A stretch of DNA of 64,000 bases from Pyrinomonadaceae bacterium (GTDB lineage Bacteria; Acidobacteriota; Blastocatellia; Pyrinomonadales; Pyrinomonadaceae), in the NCBI GenBank assembly GCA_017983495.1, contig JAGOBH010000012.1:1-64000 (forward strand). Direction: 5' to 3'. This document shows positions 18,495 through 26,003 of this stretch, piece by piece. The translations under genes were made by a program, and so were the position numbers. Under the pieces are notes generated by a model. That model made no database searches. It was given only the letters and a program-made list of their open reading frames with translations, and was not told where the DNA came from. The stretch's first letter is position 1. Each line of letters starts with the position of its first letter.

Positions 18495-20759
18495 TCACAG
18501 GTTCTTCAAAATATAATCCGTCATCATCGTGTACCAGTGATGGACCTGACGCGGATCGGAGATGCCGTGGCGGGCCGTCGGGTAGATCATCAGGTCAAAC
18601 TGTTTGCCGGCTTTTTGCAATTCGTAGGCGTATTGCGTTGTATTCTGCAGGTGAACGTTATCGTCGATCGCCCCGTGGATGAGCATTAGTTTGCCCGAGA
18701 GCCCGGCAGCGGATTTGACGATCGACGTGCGGTCGTAACCTGCGGGGTTATTCTTTGGCGTCATCATATATCGCTCGGTGTAGATCGAATCGTAATTTCG
18801 CCAGTCCGTTCCCGTGCCGCCGGCGATGCCGAGTTTCCACGCTTTGCTGTGGTTCATAGCATAGCTCGTCATCGAACCGCCGTAGCTCCAGCCGTGCAGG
18901 CCGATCCGGTCGCCGTCGACATAACCGGTTGATTTCAGATAATTTACGCCGTCCTCAAGGTCGCGGAGCTCGAGCCGGTACATATCCTTGTAGATCGGCC
19001 AGACCGATTCTTCGCCCTTGCCGCTCGCCGAACGGTTATCGCAAACCCAGATGATGTAGCCTTTTTGAGCCAGCATCTGGAACCACATTCCGCGGCCGCC
19101 GAGCCATCGGTTTGCGACCGACGGTGCGTGCGGGCCCGAATATGTGAATTGGAATACGGGGTATTTCTTGTTCGGGTCAAAATCGGGCGGCTTTATCATC
19201 ATCGCCTCCATCTCAAAACCGTCACGCGTTTTGACCTGCATGAATTCCGGCCGGCTCCAGCGATATTGTGCCAATACCTCGACACGATTTTCGTTAATGA
19301 TCCGCTCAAGCGAACCGTCCGCCCGAAACAGCCGCGTCTGGGGCGGAGTACTGGCGTCGCTCCAGTTTTCGACATAGTGCGAAAACGTCTTGTTGAATGA
19401 CGCCGAGTGTGTGCCGTCGCCCTTCGACAGGCGTTCGACATCGCCGCCCGTCAACCGGACGCGATAAATATTTTCAGCTATATGGCTGTCTTTGGTCGCG
19501 GAAAAATAGACCCAGCCATTCTTTTCATCAACGCCGTGAACCGTCCGTACTTCCCACTTACCGCCGGTCAATTGGCGGATCATCTTCCCGTCGCTGTCAT
19601 ACAAATAGAGGTGTTTCCAGCCATTTCTCGCCGACTGCCAAACGGCCGTGCCGTCCTGCAAAAACTCCGGATCGCCATAGACTTCGACCCAAGCCGGCGT
19701 CGTCTCGGTCATCAGCTTTCGCACCTTGCCGTCGAGCGTTGCGGCATTTGCGTCGAGATAGGTCTGTTCGCGATTCAGGGCCTGAAAGATCACGGCCTTG
19801 CTGTCCGGCGACCACGCAACGCGGGCGATGAGCAGATCTTCGGGCTTGTATTTTGAGATATCGACAAATTTTACCGCGTCCCCGATCCGCAGCATTGACG
19901 GCGGCAGCCGGACACCGATCTTTGGTATATTGCCGGCATTTGGCATGTAGTTGTTTTTGGTCACGTCCGCGATGCCGAGCCGGACGAGCGGATTCGGGTC
20001 CCCTGCCTTTGGATAGCTCATCGTCTCGACGACCTGCGGCTGTGTTGCGTCATTGGTGATCACAAATTTCGGCACCGGCGATTCGTCCAGTCGCAGAAAC
20101 GCGATGTTTTTCGAATCCGGCGACCACCAATAGCCGCGTTTCTGTCCGCGTCCGTAGAGCTCTTCTTCATAGACCCAGTCGAGAAAACCGTTATAGATCG
20201 CCTTGTCGCCCTCGCGGCCGTCACGCGTCAACTGCCGTTCATTGGATCTCGCGACATCGACCACATAGAGGTTGTTGCCGCGTACAAAACTAACCCACTT
20301 GCCGTCGGGGCTGAAATCAGCCTCTTTTTCCTCGTCGCGGTTATTGGTCAGCCGCTTTACGGTGCCGGCGGAAACGCTGTAGTGCCAAAGGTCGTTGGCA
20401 TTATCGACCAGGATCGCGGTCTCATCGGCGTTAAACTGAACGCCCGGCGAATTGGCGATCGCGTTTGCCTCATCGGACTTCACGCCGGCCTTTACCAACG
20501 CCGCCGCAAATGCTCCGGTATCAAAGTACGGCGCCATTTGCCCGCTCACCGCATCGACACGCATTAGCTTGCCCGCAACAACCTGCTTGTACGAACGAGC
20601 GTCCGGCGACCACTGAACACCCGTCGGCGTCCCCGAAAACCGCACCCGCTTGGCCGCGTCAGGACTAAAAATATCGTCAAGCGTGATCAGCTTGTCCTGA
20701 GCAAACGCCACCGATGACAATGCAACAAATACAACCAATAACCACTGGATCTTTTTCAT
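18495..20759 (-). CDS. Secreted S9 family (dipeptidyl peptidase IV-like) serine peptidase
   Basis: The 754-residue protein starts with a signal peptide (KKIQWLLVVFVALSSVAFAQ). An eight-bladed propeller domain (DPPIV_N, about residues 50-480) follows, with repeated WSPD and FSPDGKWVSF blade motifs. The C-terminal alpha/beta hydrolase has the nucleophile in GWSYGGS (about residue 605), an Asp in HGAIDDNVH and the His in PTARHGI. The propeller contains an EE pair (WVYEEEL) like the one that recognises the peptide N-terminus in DPP IV. It likely releases dipeptides in the periplasm or outside. It precedes the macroglobulin gene on the same strand, but a terminator separates them. Confidence 0.9.
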   Translation of the reverse strand: MKKIQWLLVVFVALSSVAFAQDKLITLDDIFSPDAAKRVRFSGTPTGVQWSPDARSYKQVVAGKLMRVDAVSGQMAPYFDTGAFAAALVKAGVKSDEANAIANSPGVQFNADETAILVDNANDLWHYSVSAGTVKRLTNNRDEEKEADFSPDGKWVSFVRGNNLYVVDVARSNERQLTRDGREGDKAIYNGFLDWVYEEELYGRGQKRGYWWSPDSKNIAFLRLDESPVPKFVITNDATQPQVVETMSYPKAGDPNPLVRLGIADVTKNNYMPNAGNIPKIGVRLPPSMLRIGDAVKFVDISKYKPEDLLIARVAWSPDSKAVIFQALNREQTYLDANAATLDGKVRKLMTETTPAWVEVYGDPEFLQDGTAVWQSARNGWKHLYLYDSDGKMIRQLTGGKWEVRTVHGVDEKNGWVYFSATKDSHIAENIYRVRLTGGDVERLSKGDGTHSASFNKTFSHYVENWSDASTPPQTRLFRADGSLERIINENRVEVLAQYRWSRPEFMQVKTRDGFEMEAMMIKPPDFDPNKKYPVFQFTYSGPHAPSVANRWLGGRGMWFQMLAQKGYIIWVCDNRSASGKGEESVWPIYKDMYRLELRDLEDGVNYLKSTGYVDGDRIGLHGWSYGGSMTSYAMNHSKAWKLGIAGGTGTDWRNYDSIYTERYMMTPKNNPAGYDRTSIVKSAAGLSGKLMLIHGAIDDNVHLQNTTQYAYELQKAGKQFDLMIYPTARHGISDPRQVHHWYTMMTDYILKNL

Positions 20760-20821
20760 AGTGATGATCTCTTTTACGCGAGAATTCTAACGATGATTAT
20801 AAACGCATAACGCCGAACCTA

Positions 20822-21736
20822 CTATGCCTTCGGATGTGCCCGATCGTAAACCTCGATCATCTTTTCCATCGAGACTTGCGTATAGATCTGGGTGGTCGAG
20901 AGGCGTGCGTGGCCGAGGAGTTCCTGGATGTCGCGCAGGTCGGCTCCGCTGTCGAGCAGATGCGTGGCGAAGGTGTGCCGCAGGCTGTGAGGCGAAATGT
21001 CGTGAATGTCGGCACATAGCTTGATGTATTTATCGATCATTCTGCCGACCGAACGCGTGGTCAGGCGTCCGCCGCGGCGGTGCAGAAATACTGCGTTCAG
21101 GTCGCGTGCCGCCTCGGGGCATTCTGCCAGAAAATTGCCGCGTGCCTCCTGCAGATAGAGCATAAGCGACTGCAACGCCGGTTCGCCAAACGGCACGATC
21201 CGCTGCTTTTTTCGCTTGCCCGTGACGCGTACGTTTCGCTCGCGAAAATCGATGTCTTTGAGGTCGATATTGACCAGTTCGCCGACGCGGATGCCGGTCG
21301 CGTATAGAAATTCGAGTATCGCCCGATCGCGTCTGCCGAGGTCGGTATTGATGTCGGGCGTTTCGACAAAGCGTACGGCGTCCTCCATCGAAAGATGATT
21401 GGGCAATTTGCGTTCGATCTTGGGCGTCGCGACCTGTTTTGCGGGATTCGATTCGAGCTTACCCTCGCGAACCAGAAACTGGAAGAATGTCCGCAGACTT
21501 GCCAGTTTTCGTGCTACGGACGTCTTTTTATGGTCGCCGTGCAGGCTCGCCATCCACTCGCGGATCGTCAGCCGATCGATCTCGCTGACCGGAATGTCCG
21601 CACGCTTTTCGACACGAAAAAGGTGCAGCTTGAACTGCTCCAGGTCGCTCAAATAATTACGCAGCGTATGCGGGCTCAGATTGCGCTCGTACTTGAGGTG
21701 CTGGAAAAATTGATTTAGATGGTCGTTGAGCATCAT
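20822..21736 (-). CDS. xerC: Tyrosine recombinase XerC
   Basis: The 304-residue protein has an N-terminal SAM-like DNA-binding domain ([23 protein letters not shown]) and a C-terminal catalytic domain. The pentad is visible: Arg in [11 protein letters not shown], Lys in TGKRKKQR, H-x-x-R in [12 protein letters not shown], His in [11 protein letters not shown], and the Tyr in IYTQV. Length and motifs fit the housekeeping recombinase that resolves chromosome dimers at dif with XerD. A single ATGATG offers two possible starts three bases apart. It is not flanked by phage or integron genes, so a chromosomal Xer is likelier than an element integrase. Confidence 0.88.
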   Translation of the reverse strand: MMLNDHLNQFFQHLKYERNLSPHTLRNYLSDLEQFKLHLFRVEKRADIPVSEIDRLTIREWMASLHGDHKKTSVARKLASLRTFFQFLVREGKLESNPAKQVATPKIERKLPNHLSMEDAVRFVETPDINTDLGRRDRAILEFLYATGIRVGELVNIDLKDIDFRERNVRVTGKRKKQRIVPFGEPALQSLMLYLQEARGNFLAECPEAARDLNAVFLHRRGGRLTTRSVGRMIDKYIKLCADIHDISPHSLRHTFATHLLDSGADLRDIQELLGHARLSTTQIYTQVSMEKMIEVYDRAHPKA

Positions 21737-21759
21737 GTCGGAGCGAAGCCTGCGTTCCG

Positions 21760-22830
21760 TTACTTCTTCGGAACATAATAACCTTTTCTCGCCCTAACGG
21801 TTAAGTTTTGTTTACCTTTGACCGTCACAGTAATATTGCGAAATTCGCCGCGTTTGTCGGCTTCGTCATCGGGGTAATAGCTGATCAAATATTGCTGTGC
21901 TAATTCGGCCGAGATCTGTTTGAACGCCTCATTGACCTCGTCTTCGTCGATCGGCGAATGCACCGCTCCGCCAGTCTGGTTGGTGAGTTCGATCATGCGG
22001 CGTTCTGCCGTGAGTGTCCGAATGTTCGCATTTCCGCCGCGGATGCCGGTCCGTTTGTAGTTTTCAAAATCCTTGGTCTTTACGACAAATACCTGACAAT
22101 CGCTGACCTGAAGAGCCTTCAGCACGACCTCGAGCGTGGTCTTGACATCGCTGTACGTGTCTTCGCCATCCGAGACGATCACGATAACGCGGCGCCCGAT
22201 CGACATTTTTAGATATTCGGCAACCTCAACGATGCCGTCGAGCAACGCGGTCGCACCTTTTGGTTCGGGAAACATCTCGATAGCCTGAGTCAATTGCGAG
22301 ATCTCGCGGGTCAACGGCTGTTCGAGACGTGTGTAGTCCGACAGCGAAAATAACGCCGCCAGATCGCGGTCGGGCCTGATCACGCGGCGAAAAAATTTTA
22401 TCGCGGCCGCTTTTTCAAATTCCCGGGCGATCATTACACTCGACGAATTATCAAACAGCATCGCCAGCCGTATCGGCGTTTCCGAACGCGTCACGTCGCC
22501 AATCTCGACGACCTTGCCGTCGATCCTCAGTTCAAAATCCGACGCTTTTAGATTTGTCACCGCCCGCCCGCTTTGGTCGAGCACGGATATCGGGATCGGC
22601 ACGAGCATGGAATCGACCTGGATAATGTCGGGGTCGTCCTTCGGTTTCGGCGTCGGGGTCGGCTTTGCGGAAGCATCCGCCGTGGGTTTTGCCTCGGTCG
22701 GAATATACCCGACGGATGTGCGCGGCGTGGGCGTCGGACTTGGCGTTTCGCCAGGCTTGTTTCGCCCAGACTGCGCGTTTGCGGCCACCGTCAGGCAAAA
22801 CAATATAATTGTGGAGTAAATAAACCTCAT
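21760..22830 (-). CDS. Secreted VWFA-related domain protein
   Basis: The 356-residue protein has a signal peptide ([20 protein letters not shown]), a Pro/Thr-rich spacer (about residues 28-65) and a VWA domain. The metal-site DxSxS-like motif is LFDNSSSVM, followed by [10 protein letters not shown] and [13 protein letters not shown], close to the complete MIDAS pattern. The beta segment before it ([17 protein letters not shown]) parallels that of the 719-residue protein at 1916-4075, so the two are likely paralogues. It lies 23 bases upstream of xerC on the same strand and may be co-transcribed. The function is unknown beyond ligand or protein binding outside the cytoplasm. Confidence 0.82.
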   Translation of the reverse strand: MRFIYSTIILFCLTVAANAQSGRNKPGETPSPTPTPRTSVGYIPTEAKPTADASAKPTPTPKPKDDPDIIQVDSMLVPIPISVLDQSGRAVTNLKASDFELRIDGKVVEIGDVTRSETPIRLAMLFDNSSSVMIAREFEKAAAIKFFRRVIRPDRDLAALFSLSDYTRLEQPLTREISQLTQAIEMFPEPKGATALLDGIVEVAEYLKMSIGRRVIVIVSDGEDTYSDVKTTLEVVLKALQVSDCQVFVVKTKDFENYKRTGIRGGNANIRTLTAERRMIELTNQTGGAVHSPIDEDEVNEAFKQISAELAQQYLISYYPDDEADKRGEFRNITVTVKGKQNLTVRARKGYYVPKK

Positions 22831-22870
22831 TTGACCGACTATTGGATTACCGAACGGTGCAAAAATATGC

Positions 22871-23608
22871 CTACACTAAAATTAACTTAACGCCCGCAAA
22901 TAACAACACGACAGCAAGCACCCGGCGCAGAGTGATCGAATTAAATTTCTTACTGCCGAGCGTTGACCCCACGAGTCCGCCGATTACGGCAGCACCGACC
23001 CACAACCAGACATCAGCCGGCATGCTACTTAGCTCACCACGTCGAAATGGCCCAAAGAGTCCGGCTGCCGAGTTGACCAGAATGAACAGCACCGAAACGC
23101 CTGCCGCCACACGCGTCTCGGCCCAGCGCATCAGCAACAATATCGGCGTCAGAAATATACCGCCGCCGACGCCGACCAATCCCGACAAAAGTCCGATCAC
23201 CGCACCGATCAACAAACAGGCGATGATCGGCGGTTCATTGACCTCGTCATCGTTCTTCAACCTGATCGCGAGCCGAACGGCAGCCAGACACAATACTCCA
23301 CCTAGCACGAGTTTATAAATATCCGTCGGCAAATGGATCATCCCACCGACTAGCGCCATCGGGATCGACGCGATCGCAAACGGCAAGAATATCCGCCACG
23401 AAAAATACCCGGCCCGATAAAACTGCACCGTCCCGATCGACGCTACAAACAGATTCAGCACCAAGGCCGTCGGCCGCGTCACCTCCGGAGCCACCGCCAA
23501 AAACGCCATCACCGCCAAATATCCCGAAGCCCCGCCATGCCCGACCGAGGAATACAGTACGGCGACGATGAGAATCGCTAGAATTATCAGAAGTGTGGTT
23601 GGTTCCAT
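22871..23608 (-). CDS. TauE/SafE family membrane transporter
   Basis: The 245-residue protein starts at ATG 23608, where the hydrophobic first helix begins. It shows about eight transmembrane segments in two repeats, each marked by a glycine-rich motif (VGHGGASGYLAVMAF early; GLVGVGGGIFLTPILLL later), the hallmark of the sulfite exporter TauE/SafE family. Members export or import sulfite, sulfoacetate or other organic anions in the inner membrane. The substrate here is not indicated by neighbours, which are a VWA gene downstream and a RAYT transposase upstream. Confidence 0.85.
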   Translation of the reverse strand: MEPTTLLIILAILIVAVLYSSVGHGGASGYLAVMAFLAVAPEVTRPTALVLNLFVASIGTVQFYRAGYFSWRIFLPFAIASIPMALVGGMIHLPTDIYKLVLGGVLCLAAVRLAIRLKNDDEVNEPPIIACLLIGAVIGLLSGLVGVGGGIFLTPILLLMRWAETRVAAGVSVLFILVNSAAGLFGPFRRGELSSMPADVWLWVGAAVIGGLVGSTLGSKKFNSITLRRVLAVVLLFAGVKLILV

Positions 23609-23637
23609 AAAATCAGCTGGGGCAATACGGCATACGC

Positions 23638-23663
23638 GTCGGAACGCGGGCACCCCTGCCCGC
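23638..23663 (+). repeat. REP-like palindrome, left arm flanking the RAYT gene
   Basis: A 26-base element made of a GTCGGAACGC head and a GCGGGCA/TGCCCGC hairpin. It is the exact reverse complement of 24310-24335 on the other side of the transposase gene. Confidence 0.85.
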
Positions 23664-23669
23664 CCGTTG

Positions 23670-24260
23670 TCATCCCTTCCACCCCGCGCTACTCCATGGC
23701 CATTCCTCGGGTGTTCGACACAAACCAGCTTTCACCGGATTCTCGTCAATATACTTTCGAACACGAGCCAAATGAATGCGGTCGCGGATGAATCTATCAA
23801 AATAATCTGGACTCCAAAATCGCCCTGAACGTTGTAGGATCTTATTCGCCTCAGTCGCGGTAAACCCCTTGATCGAATGCATAACTTGGGACAAAGAAAA
23901 CGGAGCATGCGTTTTCAACAAGATGTGTCCATGATTTGGCATAATTACCCACGAAAACAAGTCATATTTTTCGCCATCAAATTTGACCAAAGTTTCTGAC
24001 ACCAATTGGGCAATCCGCCGGTCCTTTAGAAATATCGGTCCACTGCCCAGATCGAGTGCTTTTTCAATCTGCCTGTGATATTCGATCTCGGTTATATGCT
24101 TTGCCTCGAGTTTGAACTTAAGGGACTCGAAGATCGAAGTCGGAAGCGAATCAGCCAAACGGAATGTTACAAACTGAATCAGCTCTGGCGAATCAAAATG
24201 CGGCAGATAGCCACGCTTATGCCGGCGAATCGGATCATCTGTTGTTGGGATCAAATTCAT
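23670..24260 (-). CDS. REP-associated tyrosine transposase (RAYT, Y1_Tnp family)
   Basis: The 196-residue protein begins at ATG 24260, behind AAGGTAAAG; a GTG at 24305 would add 15 residues. It carries the HUH-type motif MPNHGHILL and a C-terminal FDRFIRDRIHLARVRKYIDENPVKAGL segment with the candidate catalytic tyrosine, both typical of RAYTs related to IS200/IS605 transposases. RAYTs cut single-stranded REP hairpins and are thought to spread them. A perfect 26-base inverted repeat brackets the gene, and similar palindromes occur in trmFO and dnaE2. The enzyme looks full length. Confidence 0.88.
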   Translation of the reverse strand: MNLIPTTDDPIRRHKRGYLPHFDSPELIQFVTFRLADSLPTSIFESLKFKLEAKHITEIEYHRQIEKALDLGSGPIFLKDRRIAQLVSETLVKFDGEKYDLFSWVIMPNHGHILLKTHAPFSLSQVMHSIKGFTATEANKILQRSGRFWSPDYFDRFIRDRIHLARVRKYIDENPVKAGLCRTPEEWPWSSAGWKG

Positions 24261-24305
24261 TGCTTTACCTTGAATACTGATAAACTTGGTATTCGTGCTT
24301 CGCAC

Positions 24306-25709
24306 TCATGCGGGCAGGGGTGCCCGCGTTCCGACACAATCCGCTATCCACTCGTCCCAATCCTTGAGAGCCCGATCAACCTGCACCCCATGCCTTTCCC
24401 GCTTATTCCGATATTTCTTACGCAATTCGACAGGTAATTCCTGTAACAATCCAAACGTAATATTCACCGGCTGAAAATTCTTGGTCTCGACGTTTGAGAC
24501 GTAACGGCATAATGCTCCGATCGCGGACGTTTGCGGAGCGGTCAGCATCGGCTGATCGCGGGCGACGCGGACGGCGTTTATGCCGGCGAGCCAGCCGGTG
24601 GCGACCGATTCGACGTAGCCCTCGACGCCGGTGATCTGTCCGGCGAAGAACAGTCGCGGGTTTGCCCGTGTCTCTAAGGATTCATTCAATATTTTCGGCG
24701 AATTAATAAACGTATTCCGGTGTATTTGTCCGTACTGGAGAAACTCGGCGTTTTCGAGGCCGGGTATCAGCTTGAGCACGCGTGCCTGTTCGCCGTAGCG
24801 CAGATGGTTTTGAAACCCGACCATCCCATAAGCGTCGGCCATCATATTTTCCTGGCGAAGCTGCACACAGGCATACGGCTCTTCGCCCGTGCGCGGATCA
24901 GGCAGACCCTTGGGCTTCATCGGACCAAACCGCAGAGTGTCGACCCCGCGGCGAGCGATCTCCTCGATCGGCAGACAACTTTCGAACCAATGCGTATCCT
25001 CAAACCGTTTCAGCGGCACCGACGAAGCCGTGACCAAAGCGTCAAAAAACACCGCATATTCGTCGGGCGTCATCGGGCAATTGATGTAATCGTCTCCTCC
25101 CTTGCCGTACCGTGCCGCCTTGAACGCGATCGACATATCGATCGAGTCCGCCGCAATTATCGGCGCAATGGCGTCGTAAAAATATAGCTGGTCGTCGCCC
25201 GTCAGCTTCATTATCTCTTTGGTGAGCGCGTCGCTTGTTAACGGCCCTGTGGCAATAATTGTCGGAACGCAGGCTGCCAGCCTGCCGTTCTTGTCTTCTC
25301 CGACACGCAGGCTGGCAGCCTGCGTTCCGTCAGGGAGTGATGTCACTTCTTCACGAATGACCTCGATATTCGGATGAGCCTCGATCCGTTCGGTTATCAT
25401 CGCCGCAAACTTCCCGCGATCCACCGACAAAGCCGCCCCCGCCGGGACCTTGGTCGCGTGGGCGACTTCCAAAACCATCGACCCTCCGCGACGCAACTCT
25501 TCTTTCAAGAGGTACGGAGCACTTCCCGGCTCGTCGGTCTTGAGCGAGTTCGAACAAACGATCTCTGCCAGCTGATCCGTCCTATGCGCCGGCGTCTGCT
25601 GTACAGGCCGCATCTCAAAAAGGCGTACCTTCGCACCCAATTCCGCCGCCTGCCATGCGGCTTCAACTCCAGCAAGGCCGCCGCCGATCACGTTTATTAC
25701 TTCATTCAT
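24306..25709 (-). CDS. trmFO: TrmFO, folate/FAD-dependent tRNA (uracil-54) methyltransferase, with a palindrome-derived insert
   Basis: The 467-residue protein starts at ATG 25709 (MNEVINVIGGGLAGVEAAWQ), giving the FAD-binding GGGLAG motif at the proper N-terminal position. Other TrmFO signatures are RPVQQTPAHRT, VCSNSLK with the conserved Cys52, PAGAALSVDR, IIATGPLTSD and FAGQITGVEGY. It makes ribothymidine at tRNA position 54 using methylenetetrahydrofolate. Two features are odd. Residues 127-149 (DGTQAASLRV to LAACV) are encoded by a double palindrome at 25261-25330, where homologues usually pass straight from the EEV strand to IIATGPL. The last residues (VGTRAPLPA) are encoded by the REP arm shared with the RAYT gene. 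The frame stays open throughout. Confidence 0.92.
   Translation of the reverse strand: MNEVINVIGGGLAGVEAAWQAAELGAKVRLFEMRPVQQTPAHRTDQLAEIVCSNSLKTDEPGSAPYLLKEELRRGGSMVLEVAHATKVPAGAALSVDRGKFAAMITERIEAHPNIEVIREEVTSLPDGTQAASLRVGEDKNGRLAACVPTIIATGPLTSDALTKEIMKLTGDDQLYFYDAIAPIIAADSIDMSIAFKAARYGKGGDDYINCPMTPDEYAVFFDALVTASSVPLKRFEDTHWFESCLPIEEIARRGVDTLRFGPMKPKGLPDPRTGEEPYACVQLRQENMMADAYGMVGFQNHLRYGEQARVLKLIPGLENAEFLQYGQIHRNTFINSPKILNESLETRANPRLFFAGQITGVEGYVESVATGWLAGINAVRVARDQPMLTAPQTSAIGALCRYVSNVETKNFQPVNITFGLLQELPVELRKKYRNKRERHGVQVDRALKDWDEWIADCVGTRAPLPA
24310..24335 (+). repeat. REP-like palindrome, right arm, overlapping the trmFO 3' end
   Basis: Exact reverse complement of 23638-23663. It lies inside the last codons of trmFO and supplies its C-terminal residues. 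Confidence 0.85.
25261..25330 (+). repeat. Double REP-like palindrome inside trmFO
   Basis: Perfect 22-base inverted arms (25264-25285 and 25307-25328) with a 21-base loop. Each arm is itself a GGAACGC head plus GCAGGCT/AGCCTGC hairpin. The left unit begins GTCGGAACGC, the same head as the repeats flanking the RAYT gene. Confidence 0.85.
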
Positions 25710-25831
25710 TGCTGTCTGATTATAGAGCAAAATCTGCGACCGGTCAGCGAGATGAGACGAAAGGCCGCTTTACGCCGAAAGATCGGCTCGCTTGCATTTC
25801 CCCACATACCCGCACGTAACAAACAAAACTA

Positions 25832-25860
25832 TTGACATTAAACATTGTTTAATGCAACAT
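25832..25860 (+). promoter_or_regulatory. Promoter-like -35 box overlapped by a 19-base palindrome
   Basis: TTGACA at 25832-25837 is followed 17 bases on by a weak -10 (CAACAT, 25855-25860). A perfect palindrome, CATTAAACA-T-TGTTTAATG, covers 25836-25854 between them. It is about 150 bases upstream of the GGDEF/EAL gene and is a candidate repressor site. Confidence 0.5.
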
Positions 25861-26003
25861 TATGGGTGGACATTTTTGTCTCGTTGGCCCCACCAGCGAC
25901 CGATTTCCACACTTCGGTTTCCAACCTTGTTTGATGGTTGGGGACGTTCATTCCAAGGAAACCACGCCGCCAATGCCTTTTATTGTCGTTCAACGAAAAG
26001 AAA

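Noticed and set aside
20822..21736. XerC as the integrase of a genomic island
   Set aside because: The protein has housekeeping XerC motifs and length. I see no attachment repeats, tRNA gene or phage genes around it.
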